A DNA stretch of 64,000 bases from JAWKIW01 sp041394145 (GTDB lineage Bacteria; Actinomycetota; Acidimicrobiia; Acidimicrobiales; Acidimicrobilacustridaceae): the NCBI GenBank assembly GCA_041394145.1, contig JAWKIW010000013.1, positions 74,523-138,522 on the forward strand, read 5' to 3'. Positions 10,957 to 21,893 of the stretch are shown piece after piece; within the stretch, counting starts at the first letter, position 1; each line of letters opens with the position of its first letter. The notes beneath the pieces were generated by a model. That model was not told the DNA's origin. It ran no database searches and saw only the letters and a program-made list of their open reading frames with translations. A program made the position numbers and the translations under genes.

Positions 10957-10989
10957 TGCGCTCGATCCGATCGGGTCGGATCGAGCGCA
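10957..10989. terminator. Strong 14-bp hairpin after comF
   Basis: Arms 10957-10970 and 10976-10989 are perfectly complementary over 14 bp with a five-base loop (TCGGG). It lies 30 bases after the comF stop. No T-run follows, so it may be a U-independent terminator of the kind proposed for GC-rich actinobacteria, or a transcript-end stabiliser. Confidence 0.55.
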
Positions 10990-11141
10990 CCCGATCGATC
11001 GCGCCGGCGCCTCGACGCGCACATAGGTCGAGCGACTCACTGTGGGTCCGGGCGCCTGCTGTTGCTCAAGGCCGCGCGCGCCGGCTCCGATACTCGTCAC
11101 GACATCGGGCGGACGAGTTGTCGGACAGGTGGTGCGGCGGC

Positions 11142-11408
11142 ATGCAACCCACAGATGTGCAGGTGGAGCGATCACTGGCGGCGCTGCGCGGGGACGGCGG
11201 CGCGGGCCTCGCCGAGCCGCTGGCCGAGGCCGGCGGGCGGGGTGACGAGGTGCCCGACGGCCTGCTCGAGCAGCTCGAGGCGACGCCGCCGGTGCGGCCG
11301 GATCGCCTCGCCGAGGCGCGGGCACGGTTGGCCGTCGGTGACCAGCCCGACGCCGACACCCTGGCCAAGCGGATGGTGGGCCGGCTCGTGTGCGACCGCC
11401 TCCGCTGA
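11142..11408 (+). CDS. FlgM-like anti-sigma-28 domain protein
   Basis: An 88-residue protein whose C-terminal third (RLAEARARLAVGDQPDADTLAKRMVGRLVCDRLR) follows the FlgM anti-sigma factor pattern: an Arg-rich helix, a Gly-x-x-x-(V/A)-D turn and a final amphipathic helix. FlgM normally binds the flagellar sigma factor, but no flagellar gene is visible here. ATG 11142 gives a compact protein; the frame is open upstream into comF. The gene lies between comF and hpf, so a role in stationary-phase or motility control is possible but not shown. The family call rests on a short stretch. Confidence 0.6.
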   Translation: MQPTDVQVERSLAALRGDGGAGLAEPLAEAGGRGDEVPDGLLEQLEATPPVRPDRLAEARARLAVGDQPDADTLAKRMVGRLVCDRLR

Positions 11409-11548
11409 TCGGGTGGCGATCGTGGCCGGCAGGTGACGCCGGGGCCCTGCCTGGCCCGTAGGTGACCCCGGGCACACCCCACCGGCCGCGCCTACCATGG
11501 CGTCCACCGGGGACCCGCGACAGGAGCTCGACCCGAGGGAGGACTGCG

Positions 11549-11851
11549 TTGGACATCACCATCAGCAGCCGCAATGTCGTCCTGTCCGACTCGCTCGTCT
11601 CGGCCACCAAGCGCAAGGTCAACCGCCTGGGCCGATTCGACCGCGCCGCCCTGCGCGCCGACGTGCACTTCAGCCACGAGCCGACCCGCAGCACGGCCGA
11701 CTGCGAGGTGTGCGAGGTCGTCCTGGCCGGTGCCGACCACCGGCTGCACAGCCGGGCGGCGGCAGGTGACGGCTTCACCGCCGTCGACCGGGCCGTGGCG
11801 AAGCTGCAGCAGCAGCTCGACCGGGTGAAGGCCCGGTCGACGTTGCGCTGA
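11549..11851 (+). CDS. hpf: Ribosome hibernation factor, short HPF/RaiA type
   Basis: A 100-residue protein with MDITISSRNVVLSDSLVSATKRKVNRLGRFD, then ADVHFSHEPTR and ADHRLHSRAAAGDGFTAVDRAVAKLQQQLDRVKAR, the beta-alpha-beta-beta-beta-alpha pattern of the S30AE family that binds the 30S subunit and silences ribosomes in stationary phase. The C-terminal dimerisation domain of long HPF is absent. The start is TTG (11549), chosen because GAGGGAGGA lies at 11535-11543, five bases upstream, and no ATG or GTG fits the conserved N-terminus. A TACCAT -10 candidate is near 11493. It lies directly upstream of secA, a common actinobacterial order. Confidence 0.88.
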   Translation: MDITISSRNVVLSDSLVSATKRKVNRLGRFDRAALRADVHFSHEPTRSTADCEVCEVVLAGADHRLHSRAAAGDGFTAVDRAVAKLQQQLDRVKARSTLR

Positions 11852-11960
11852 CCGGCACCCCGCCCAGCCTCGTCGACCCGGCCGCCCGCCGCTGCCGCGC
11901 GTCCCCTCGCCGAGCACCGGGGGCGACCCGGCGCGGGGGAGCGAGGCCGACCGCCACCGG

Positions 11961-11966
11961 TAGGCT
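11961..11966 (+). promoter_or_regulatory. -10 box (TAGGCT) for leaderless secA
   Basis: TAGGCT is eight bases before the secA ATG at 11975 and no ribosome site is present between them. Confidence 0.5.
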
Positions 11967-11974
11967 GGCCCGCC

Positions 11975-14707
<2,733 letters not shown>

Positions 14708-14716
14708 ACCCCTGAG

Positions 14717-15829
14717 ATGCGCGACTTCACCGACGACCTCGCCGCGCTGCGCACGCGCCTCGCCGAGGCGGAGGCCTACCTCCGCATCGACGAGCTGCGC
14801 CGCGTCCGTCCCCAGCTCGAGACCGAGGCCTCCCGTCCCGACCTGTGGGACGACCCCGAGACCGCCCGAAAGGTCACGGGCGAGCTGGCGTCGGTCACCG
14901 AGGACCTCGAGCTGTTCGACGACCTGACGGCTCGCATCGACGACGCCGAGACGCTGTTCGAGCTGGGCCGCGAGGAGGGCGACGACTCGGTCGAGGCCGA
15001 GGTGGCCGAGCAGCTCGAGGCGCTGCGCCGCGACTTCGACGAGCTCGAGCTGCGCTCGTTGTTCACGGGGGAGTGGGACGACCACGACGCGGTGTGCGAG
15101 GTGCACTCCGGCGAGGGCGGCACCGACTCCCAGGACTGGGCCGAGATGATGCTGCGGATGTACCGCCGCTGGGCCGAGCGGCACGGGTTCGACTTCGAGC
15201 TCGACGAGGTCACCGCCGGCCAGGAGGCCGGCATCTCGTCGGCCACCTTCATCGTGAAGGGCCGCCACGCCTACGGACGGCTGCGCAGCGAGAAGGGCAC
15301 GCACCGGCTGGTGCGCATCTCGCCCTTCAACGCCCAGGGCAAGCGCCAGACTGCGTTCGCCTCCCTGTCGGTCGTGCCGTTCGTCGAGGAGGGCGAGACC
15401 GACGTCGAGGTCGACCCCAAGGACCTGCGCATCGACGTGTACCGCTCGTCGGGTGCGGGGGGCCAGCACGTGAACGTGACCGACTCGGCCGTGCGCATCA
15501 CCCACCTGCCCACCGGCATCGTGGTCTCGTGTCAGAACGAGCGCAGCCAGCACCAGAACAAGGACCGGGCGATGCAGATCCTCAAGGCCAAGCTCGCCGA
15601 CCGCGAGCGCGAGCAGCGCGAGGCCGAGATGGCCGCCATCGCCGGCCCGAAGGAGACCGCCGGCTTCGGCAGTCGCATCCGCTCCTACGTCATGCAGCCC
15701 TACCAGCAGGTCAAGGACGAGCGGTCGGGCCTCGAGGTCGGCGACGTCGACGGCGTCATCGACGGCGACCTCGACCCGCTCATGGAGGCCTTCCTGCGCT
15801 GGGAGCGCGCCGCCGGCCAGGCGTCCTGA
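14717..15829 (+). CDS. prfB: Peptide chain release factor 2
   Basis: A 370-residue class I release factor reading UGA and UAA. The codon-recognition tripeptide SPF lies near residue 201 (VRISPFNAQGKRQTAFAS) and the hydrolysis motif GGQ near residue 249 (RSSGAGGQHVNVTDSAVRITHLP), followed by the conserved SCQNERSQHQNK. Unlike the E. coli gene it is read in a single frame, so there is no programmed +1 frameshift and no autoregulatory internal UGA. It sits between secA and the ftsE region, the usual actinobacterial arrangement. Confidence 0.96.
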   Translation: MRDFTDDLAALRTRLAEAEAYLRIDELRRVRPQLETEASRPDLWDDPETARKVTGELASVTEDLELFDDLTARIDDAETLFELGREEGDDSVEAEVAEQLEALRRDFDELELRSLFTGEWDDHDAVCEVHSGEGGTDSQDWAEMMLRMYRRWAERHGFDFELDEVTAGQEAGISSATFIVKGRHAYGRLRSEKGTHRLVRISPFNAQGKRQTAFASLSVVPFVEEGETDVEVDPKDLRIDVYRSSGAGGQHVNVTDSAVRITHLPTGIVVSCQNERSQHQNKDRAMQILKAKLADREREQREAEMAAIAGPKETAGFGSRIRSYVMQPYQQVKDERSGLEVGDVDGVIDGDLDPLMEAFLRWERAAGQAS

Positions 15830-15872
15830 GATCCGGGCCCGGCGCGCCGGGGCCGGAGTACGCTGCACGCCC

Positions 15873-16343
15873 GTGCCGGCGTGGAGCGCCTTCGAACGGG
15901 CCGAACCCGAGCTCGCCGCCAAGGTGCGGCGGCTGTTCGACGCCGGCCGCCACAAGACGATCGCGACGCTGTGCGCCGACGGCTCACCCCGCATCTCGGG
16001 CATCGAGTGCGAGTTCGCCGACGGCGATCTCCGGTTCGGATCGATGACCGGTGCCCGCAAGGGGGACGACCTCCGGCGGGATCCCCGCTTCGCCCTGCAC
16101 GGGCCGACCTTCCACCCCGAGGTGGGCCAGGAGCACGCGTGGCCGGGGGAGGCGAAGATCGCCGGCCGGGCGGTGCCCGCCGGCCCGCTCGTCGGCGGGG
16201 CGGCGAGCGGGCAGCCCGACGGGGAGCTGTTCGTCGCCGACATCACCGAGGTCGTCGTGACCGGCCTCGATGCCGGGGCGACGCGGCTCGTCATCGAGTC
16301 GTGGACTCCCGAGCGGGGGCTGCGCCGCGTCGAGCGGGCGTAG
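15873..16343 (+). CDS. Pyridoxamine 5'-phosphate oxidase-fold protein
   Basis: A 156-residue single-domain protein. KTIATLCADGSPRISGIECEFADGDLRFGSMTGARKGDDLRRDPRFALHGP is the split-barrel flavin- or F420-binding pattern seen in PNPOx-like proteins, where a strand pair binds the cofactor and a basic residue the phosphate. Members oxidise pyridoxamine phosphate, use F420, or bind heme; none of these can be chosen here. The GTG start follows TACGCT (15859-15864) by eight bases, fitting a leaderless message. Confidence 0.75.
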   Translation: MPAWSAFERAEPELAAKVRRLFDAGRHKTIATLCADGSPRISGIECEFADGDLRFGSMTGARKGDDLRRDPRFALHGPTFHPEVGQEHAWPGEAKIAGRAVPAGPLVGGAASGQPDGELFVADITEVVVTGLDAGATRLVIESWTPERGLRRVERA

Positions 16344-16532
16344 CCCGGCGGGTCGCCGACCGCGAGACGGCACCGGGGGATTGCCACCGATCGCGAGGTC
16401 GGGCCGTCTAGGTTTGTCGGCCGACGCAGCGCCGGCCGGGCACCGTGCGCCGGACCCCCGCAGCTCGGCGTTCTCCCTGGTCCCCGGGGGTGCACCGAAC
16501 CCGACCACCCGGTGACGTAACGTGATCGCAAC

Positions 16533-17210
16533 ATGATCAAGCTCGAAGACGTCTCGAAGGTCTACAAGGGCGACGTCGTCGCCCTGCGCAACGCGTCGGT
16601 GGAGATCGGCAAGGGCGAGTTCGTGTTCCTCGTCGGCGCCTCCGGCAGCGGCAAGTCCACCTTCATCCGCCTCCTCAACAAGGAGGAGGACCCCACCGGC
16701 GGGCACATCTTCGTGGCCGGCAAGGACATCGGCGACCTCTCGGCCTGGAAGGTGCCGTTCCTGCGGCGCAACATCGGCTGCGTCTTCCAGGACTTCAAGC
16801 TGCTGTCCAACAAGACGGTCGCCGAGAACGTGGCGTTCGCCCTCGAGGTGATCGGTCGGCCGCGCCACGTCGTGCAGACCCAGGTGCCGGCCATCCTCGA
16901 CCTCGTCGGCCTCGGCGCCAAGGCCGACAACTTCCCCAACGAGCTGTCCGGTGGCGAGCAGCAGCGGGTGTCGATCGCGCGGGCCTTCGTGAACCGGCCA
17001 CTGATCCTGCTGGCCGACGAGCCAACCGGCAACCTCGACCCCGCCACCTCGGTCGGCATCATGCGGCTGCTCGACCGCATCAACAAGACCGGCACCACGG
17101 TGGTCATGGCCACCCACGACCGCGGCATCGTCGACACCATGCGCCGCCGGGTGATCGAGCTCGACCGCGGCGAGATCATCCGCGACCAGGCCCGCGGCGT
17201 CTACGAGTAA
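16533..17210 (+). CDS. ftsE: Cell division ATP-binding protein FtsE
   Basis: A 225-residue ABC ATPase that pairs with FtsX to control peptidoglycan hydrolysis at the division site. It begins IKLEDVSKVYKGDVVALRNASVEI. Walker A GASGSGKST lies at about residues 36-44, the Q-loop region is CVFQDFKLLSNKTVAENVAFALEV, the signature is LSGGEQQR at about 136-143, and Walker B is LLADEPTGNLD near 158, followed by the switch His in MATHDR. Another -10-like box, TAACGT (16518-16523), lies nine bases before the ATG. ftsX follows after a 14-base gap. Confidence 0.96.
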   Translation: MIKLEDVSKVYKGDVVALRNASVEIGKGEFVFLVGASGSGKSTFIRLLNKEEDPTGGHIFVAGKDIGDLSAWKVPFLRRNIGCVFQDFKLLSNKTVAENVAFALEVIGRPRHVVQTQVPAILDLVGLGAKADNFPNELSGGEQQRVSIARAFVNRPLILLADEPTGNLDPATSVGIMRLLDRINKTGTTVVMATHDRGIVDTMRRRVIELDRGEIIRDQARGVYE

Positions 17211-17224
17211 GGAAGCAGACCACC

Positions 17225-18121
17225 GTGGCCATCAAGGTCGACTACGTGATCCGGGAGACCGGGTCGAACATCTTCCGGAACTTCACCATCACGCTGGCCT
17301 CGGTGCTCACCGTGATGGTGTCGCTGTTCCTCGTGGGGTTCTCCTTCATGCTCGGCCAGGGCGTCGAGAACGCCACCCGTCGCTGGCAGGGGGGCATCGA
17401 GTTCATCGTCTTCCTGAACCCCAACGCCACCCAGGACCAGGTCCAGTCCGTCGACCGGGACCTCAAGGAGAGCCCCGAGATCGAGAAGGTCACCTTCGTC
17501 GACCAGAACGCCGCCTACGAGGAGTTCAAGCAGCTGTTCGCCGGCCAGCAGGACCTGCTCGAGAGCGTCACGCCCGATGTGCTGCCACCGTCGTACCGCG
17601 TCGTGCCCCGCCAGAAGGACGCCCAGTCCGTCGAGGCCCTGAGCGTGCAGTTCCGCAACAAGGCGGGGGTGAAGGAGGTCGTCTCGGCCACCGAGACGAT
17701 CCGTCTGGTGCAGCAGCTGTCGAGCCGGCTCACGCTCGGCATCGTGTTCGTCTCGGGCTTCTTGCTGCTGGCGGCCTTCCTGCTCATCTTGAACACCATC
17801 CGGATGGCCATCTACGCCCGGCGCCGCGAGATCGAGGTGATGAAGCTCGTGGGCGCCACCAACTGGTTCATCCGCGTCCCGTTCATGGTGGAGGGCCTGG
17901 TCCAGGGCGTCATCGGCGCTTTGCTGGCCATCGCCGGGTTGTTACTCTTCAAGCCGTTCTTCGAGCAGTGGTTGCCGCCCGCCGACCAGTTCCCGTTGTT
18001 CAGCGGGTTCGTGCCGGCGAGCTCACAGCTGCTCGGCACGTACTTCCTCCTCGGTGTCACCGGCATGGTCGTCGGCGCCATCGGGGCGGGCATCGCCGTG
18101 ACGAGGTTCCTCGACGTGTGA
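17225..18121 (+). CDS. ftsX: Cell division protein FtsX
   Basis: A 298-residue ABC-type permease partner of FtsE. One TM helix lies near residues 18-45. A large extracellular loop with FIVFLNPNATQDQVQSVDRDL and the conserved lobe around EVVSATETIRLVQQLSSRL follows, then three TM helices near residues 170-195, 215-240 and 265-295. Between them is the RRREIEVMKLVGATNWFIRVPFMVEG coupling segment characteristic of FtsX. The extracellular loop is the part that activates a hydrolase or its adaptor; the M23 protein encoded next is the obvious candidate. Start GTG 17225. Confidence 0.95.
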   Translation: MAIKVDYVIRETGSNIFRNFTITLASVLTVMVSLFLVGFSFMLGQGVENATRRWQGGIEFIVFLNPNATQDQVQSVDRDLKESPEIEKVTFVDQNAAYEEFKQLFAGQQDLLESVTPDVLPPSYRVVPRQKDAQSVEALSVQFRNKAGVKEVVSATETIRLVQQLSSRLTLGIVFVSGFLLLAAFLLILNTIRMAIYARRREIEVMKLVGATNWFIRVPFMVEGLVQGVIGALLAIAGLLLFKPFFEQWLPPADQFPLFSGFVPASSQLLGTYFLLGVTGMVVGAIGAGIAVTRFLDV

Positions 18122-18162
18122 CGCGTCGTGGCGGGAGACAACGAGGTCTGGATGGGGGTCAG

Positions 18163-19623
18163 GTGATCGAGGGTCGTCGGTCACGTCACCGCTCGGAGCG
18201 CACGTCCCGCCGGCGCGCCCGGTGGGCCGTGGTCGCGGCCGCCGCGGTGCTGGCGAGCCCCGGCGCGGCGCTGGCCCAGGGCACCCCTGAGCAGACGACG
18301 CCGTCGAGCTCCACCTCGACCACCTCGTCCACGACCACCACCCCGCCGACGTCGCCCCCCACGACGCCGCCGACCACCCCGCCGACGACGGCGCCCGAGA
18401 CCACCACGACCGCCCCCGGCGAGACGACGACCACCGCGCCGCCGGAGGAGTCGACGACCACCACGGCGCCGCCCGGCCCGGGCAGCCCACCGCCGTCGAT
18501 CTCCAACGCCGAGATCGAGAAGCTGCGCTCGGGCGTCGACGGCCTGACCACCGACGAGCTGGCCCTGCTCGAGCGCTACCTCGACACCCAGTCGAAGGTG
18601 AGCGAGGCGCAAAAGGAGCTGGTCCGCCTCAGCGACCAGCTCCAGAGCCTGAACAACGACCTGATCAAGGCCGTCAACCAGGTGCGGGAGGCCAACGACC
18701 GCTTCTTGGACACCAAGCGGCGCCTCGAGGAGGCCCAGGCCCAGCTCGAGAGCCACCAGCAGCGCCTGCGCAACGCAGCCGTCGAGGCCTACATCGGTGG
18801 GGGCAAGGGGCTGTCGTCGGCCGCGGTCCTGCTCAAGGCCGTCAACGTCGACGACCTCACCAAGTCGAAGGTCTACGCCAACTCGGTGGCCGACGACGAG
18901 CGCGAGCTGATCGAGCGCTACACCCAGCTGAAGGACCAGGTCGAGCAGCTCAAGGCCGAGGCCGACACCGAGCGGGCGGCGGCCACCCGGGCCCGCGACG
19001 ACGTGAGCGACCGCCAGGACGCGGTGCGCAAGCAGACCGAGCTGCAGAAGCTGGCCGCCCAGCAGCAGCAGCAGGTCCTCGCCGACCAGGTCCAGGTGAT
19101 GCTCCAGATCGAGCTCAAGCGCGGGGACTACCTGGCCCGCATCGCCGCGCAGAGCCGGACCTCGGACTCGGTGGAGGGGATCCTGCGCAACGCCGAGGCC
19201 GGTCAGCCGCCCCCGCTCACCACCATCGGGATCTTCACCAACCCGGTGCCCGGAGCCCGGCTCACCTCGACGTACGGACCGCGGGTCAGCCCGCTGTACG
19301 GCGCGTCGAGCAACCACCCGGGCATCGACCTCGCCATCGCCCAGGGCACCCCCATCGCCGCCCCGGCCGACGGCGTCGTGCTCATGTCCGAGTACTACGG
19401 GGGCTACGGCAACTGCACCATCATCGACCACGGCAACTCGATCGGGACGCTCTACGGGCACCAGGTCGCCACGCTGGTCAAGCCCGGCGACATCGTCACC
19501 AAGGGCCAGATCATCGGCTTGGTGGGCACCACCGGGTACAGCACCGGCCCGCACCTGCACTGGGAGGTGCGGATCCAGGGCCAGACCATCGACCCCATCC
19601 CGACGCTCGGGGCACCGCCGTGA
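18163..19623 (+). CDS. Coiled-coil M23 (LytM) peptidoglycan hydrolase, FtsEX partner candidate
   Basis: A 486-residue exported protein. It has a basic start, a signal sequence ending ASPGAALAQG near residue 45, and a Thr/Pro/Ser linker of about 75 residues. A long Gln/Glu/Lys-rich coiled coil (about 120-360) follows, then a C-terminal LytM zinc metallopeptidase domain with SSNHPGIDLAIAQGTPIAAPADG, LYGHQV and GPHLHWEVR, so the zinc and catalytic histidines are present. This coiled-coil plus LytM layout is that of EnvC/PcsB-like proteins driven by FtsEX, and the gene follows ftsX after 41 bases. Because its active-site residues are intact it could be a hydrolase itself, not an inactive activator. 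The stop overlaps the next gene. Confidence 0.9.
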   Translation: MIEGRRSRHRSERTSRRRARWAVVAAAAVLASPGAALAQGTPEQTTPSSSTSTTSSTTTTPPTSPPTTPPTTPPTTAPETTTTAPGETTTTAPPEESTTTTAPPGPGSPPPSISNAEIEKLRSGVDGLTTDELALLERYLDTQSKVSEAQKELVRLSDQLQSLNNDLIKAVNQVREANDRFLDTKRRLEEAQAQLESHQQRLRNAAVEAYIGGGKGLSSAAVLLKAVNVDDLTKSKVYANSVADDERELIERYTQLKDQVEQLKAEADTERAAATRARDDVSDRQDAVRKQTELQKLAAQQQQQVLADQVQVMLQIELKRGDYLARIAAQSRTSDSVEGILRNAEAGQPPPLTTIGIFTNPVPGARLTSTYGPRVSPLYGASSNHPGIDLAIAQGTPIAAPADGVVLMSEYYGGYGNCTIIDHGNSIGTLYGHQVATLVKPGDIVTKGQIIGLVGTTGYSTGPHLHWEVRIQGQTIDPIPTLGAPP

Positions 19624-20525
19624 CCCGGGCCGGGGCGGGCGGCGAGGCCTTCACCGAGATCGCCTACGAGGTCGACGACGGGATCGCCACCATCACCCTC
19701 GACCGCCCCGACCGGCTCAACGCCTTCACCGTCACCATGCAGCGCGAGCTCGTCCGCGCCCTCGACCTCGTCGACGCCGACGACGACGTGCGGGCAGTGA
19801 TCGTCACCGGGCGGGGTCGGGCGTTCTGCGCCGGTGCCGATCTGGGCTCGGGTGGTGACACGTTCGACGCCGACGCCCAGCGAGCGAAGCTCGACGACGC
19901 CGTCGCCACCGACGAGCCGGCCTACCCCCGTGACTTCGGCGGCCTGGTGAGCCTGCGGGTCTTCGCCTGCACCAAGCCGGTCATCGCCGCCGTCAACGGC
20001 CCGGCCGTGGGCATCGGCGCCACGATGACCCTGCCCATGGACATCCGCCTGGCGGCCGACACGGCGCGGTTCGGCTTCGTGTTCGCGGGCCGTGGCATCG
20101 TCCCCGAGGCGGCGTCGAGCTGGTTCCTGCCCCGCGTGGTCGGCATCTCCCGGGCCCTGGAGTGGTGCTACCGGGCCGACGTGTTCCCCGCCAGCGAGGC
20201 GCTCGACGGCGGCCTGGTGCGGGCCCTGCATCCACCCGACGAGCTCCTGCCCGCTGCCCGGGCGCTGGCGACCGACATCGCCGAGCACAGCGCGCCGGTG
20301 TCGGTCGCCCTGACCCGCCAGATGATGTGGCGGATGCTCGGCGCCGACCACCCCATGGCCGCCCACCGGGTCGACTCCCGGGGCATCTACTCCACGGGGC
20401 GGTCCGCCGACGCCCGGGAGGGCGTGACCTCGTTCCTCGCCAAGCGCACCCCGGTGTGGTCCGGACGGGTGAGCACCGACCTGCCCGAGTGGTTCCCGTG
20501 GTGGGACGAGCCGGCCTACGAGTGA
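19620..20525 (+). CDS. Enoyl-CoA hydratase/isomerase (crotonase) family protein
   Basis: A 301-residue crotonase-fold protein. ITLDRPDRLNAFTVTMQREL, the oxyanion-hole segments GRGRAFCAGADLG and AVNGPAVGIGATMTLPMDIRLAADTARFGFVFAGRGIVPEAASSWFLPRVVG are present. The Glu in the GIVPEAAS region matches one catalytic acid, while the second position is less clear, so hydratase versus isomerase or thioesterase activity is open. The GTG start overlaps the preceding stop, yet it has no functional tie to division and is probably just a distal operon member with the Rieske protein downstream. Confidence 0.88.
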   Translation: MTRAGAGGEAFTEIAYEVDDGIATITLDRPDRLNAFTVTMQRELVRALDLVDADDDVRAVIVTGRGRAFCAGADLGSGGDTFDADAQRAKLDDAVATDEPAYPRDFGGLVSLRVFACTKPVIAAVNGPAVGIGATMTLPMDIRLAADTARFGFVFAGRGIVPEAASSWFLPRVVGISRALEWCYRADVFPASEALDGGLVRALHPPDELLPAARALATDIAEHSAPVSVALTRQMMWRMLGADHPMAAHRVDSRGIYSTGRSADAREGVTSFLAKRTPVWSGRVSTDLPEWFPWWDEPAYE

Positions 20526-20538
20526 GCCGGCGCCGGCC

Positions 20539-20874
20539 ATGACCTGGGTCTCGCTGCTGCCGTCGGCCGAGGTCGGCCCGGGGGAGATCCGGGCCGTGGT
20601 GCCCGCCGGGCGCGAGGTCGTGGTGTGGCGGGCGGCCGACGGTCGCCTCTCGGTGTGCGATGCCCGTTGTCCGCACCAGTGGTCCCACCTGGAGGCCGAG
20701 GGCGTGGTGGACGGCGACGAGCTGGTCTGCACCGCCCACTTCTGGCGCTTCGACGTCGACGGCCACGGCACGAAGCTGAGCGTCAAGGGCCGCCGCGACG
20801 AGAAGGCCGACCTCATGACCTACCCCTGTCGCGAGTGCGACGGCGTGATCGAGGCCGATCTGCCCACCGACTGA
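20539..20874 (+). CDS. Rieske [2Fe-2S] ferredoxin-like protein
   Basis: A 111-residue single Rieske domain. The cluster ligands are C44-P-H46 and C64-T-A-H67, spaced as in the family, in CDARCPHQWSHLEAEG and ELVCTAHFWRFDVDG. It is a soluble electron carrier or the electron-transfer subunit of an oxygenase. No oxygenase alpha subunit is nearby; two P450 genes exist in the window but are far away. It follows the crotonase gene after 13 bases and is probably co-transcribed with it. Confidence 0.88.
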   Translation: MTWVSLLPSAEVGPGEIRAVVPAGREVVVWRAADGRLSVCDARCPHQWSHLEAEGVVDGDELVCTAHFWRFDVDGHGTKLSVKGRRDEKADLMTYPCRECDGVIEADLPTD

Positions 20875-21004
20875 CCACCGCGAGCGGCGCCGGCGCCCCG
20901 TCGGACGAACGCCCTGCACCGCCGCCGACTCGTCGGCAGGACCCTCTACCCTGGTGGGTGCCGCCCGCCGCCCGGCGGGCGCCGATGCGAGGAGCCGTCA
21001 GACG

Positions 21005-21853
21005 ATGATGCGGGCGAACCCCGTCCTGTCCGACAAGAACTTCCAGGAGAAGGCCGGCAGCGCCGGCTGGGTGGCCCCCGAGCAGGGTGCCGTCGACACC
21101 CAGACCGCAGCCATGGTGCGCCCGCCGCAGACGACGGGCCGCACGATGACGATCGGTGGCTCGCTGAGCGCCACCGGGGTGCTGATCGTCCTGCTGCTGA
21201 TCTCGGCGGCGTTCGGCTGGTCGCAGGTCGACCAGAGCTTCGAGACCATCACCAACCCGAACGGCACCGTCACCGTCGTCAACAACTCGACCTTCCCGGG
21301 CTGGATCTGGATCGGCGCCATCGTCGGGCTGGTGCTCGGCCTGGTCACCGCCTTCGCCCCCAAGCTCGCCCGCTTCACGGCGCCGCTGTACGCCCTCGGC
21401 TACGGCATGGTCCTCGGTGCCATCTCCGCCTTCTACAACGGCATGTGGAACGGCATCGTCGCCCAGGCGGTCCTCGTCACGCTCGGCGTGATCGTGGTGA
21501 TGTTCCTGCTGTACGCGTTCCGCATCATCAAGGTGACGCCGAGGCTGGTCATCGGCGTCATCGCGGCCACCGGCGGCGTGTTCCTCATGTACATGGTCGC
21601 CTGGATCGGCTCGCTGTTCGGTGCCGACTTCTACTTCTGGGACAACCCGTCGCCGCTCGGCATCGGCGTCAGCGTGCTCATCTGCGGGATCGCCGCCTTC
21701 AACCTGCTGCTCGACTTCGACTTCATCGAGCGGGCCAGCAAGGAGGGCTACCCGTCCTACATGGAGTGGTACGCGGCCTACGGGCTGACGGTCACCATCA
21801 TCTGGCTGTACATCAACGTCCTGCGCCTGCTGGCGCTGCTCAACCAGCGCTGA
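21005..21853 (+). CDS. Bax inhibitor-1/YccA-like integral membrane protein
   Basis: A 282-residue protein with a soluble N-terminus (NPVLSDKNFQEKAG...MTIGGSLSATGVL) and seven predicted TM helices. The family pattern is seen in TAFAPKLARFTAPLYALGYGMVLGAISAFYNGMW, AVLVTLGVIVVMFLLYAFRIIKVTPR and the C-terminal NLLLDFDFIERASKEGYPSYMEWYAAYGLTVTIIWLYINVLRLLALLNQR. The Asp pair there belongs to the conserved pore region of TMBIM proteins, which act as pH-dependent cation leak channels in studied members. The start ATGATG at 21005 follows GAGGAG; a TACCCT -10 candidate lies near 20946. Confidence 0.88.
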   Translation: MMRANPVLSDKNFQEKAGSAGWVAPEQGAVDTQTAAMVRPPQTTGRTMTIGGSLSATGVLIVLLLISAAFGWSQVDQSFETITNPNGTVTVVNNSTFPGWIWIGAIVGLVLGLVTAFAPKLARFTAPLYALGYGMVLGAISAFYNGMWNGIVAQAVLVTLGVIVVMFLLYAFRIIKVTPRLVIGVIAATGGVFLMYMVAWIGSLFGADFYFWDNPSPLGIGVSVLICGIAAFNLLLDFDFIERASKEGYPSYMEWYAAYGLTVTIIWLYINVLRLLALLNQR

Positions 21854-21893
21854 TCGCCGCGGCCCGACGGCGTCTCGAGGGTCGTCGACGGCG

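Noticed and set aside
14717..15829. Programmed frameshift in prfB
   Set aside because: The release factor reads in one frame from MRDF to the stop, with no early internal UGA.
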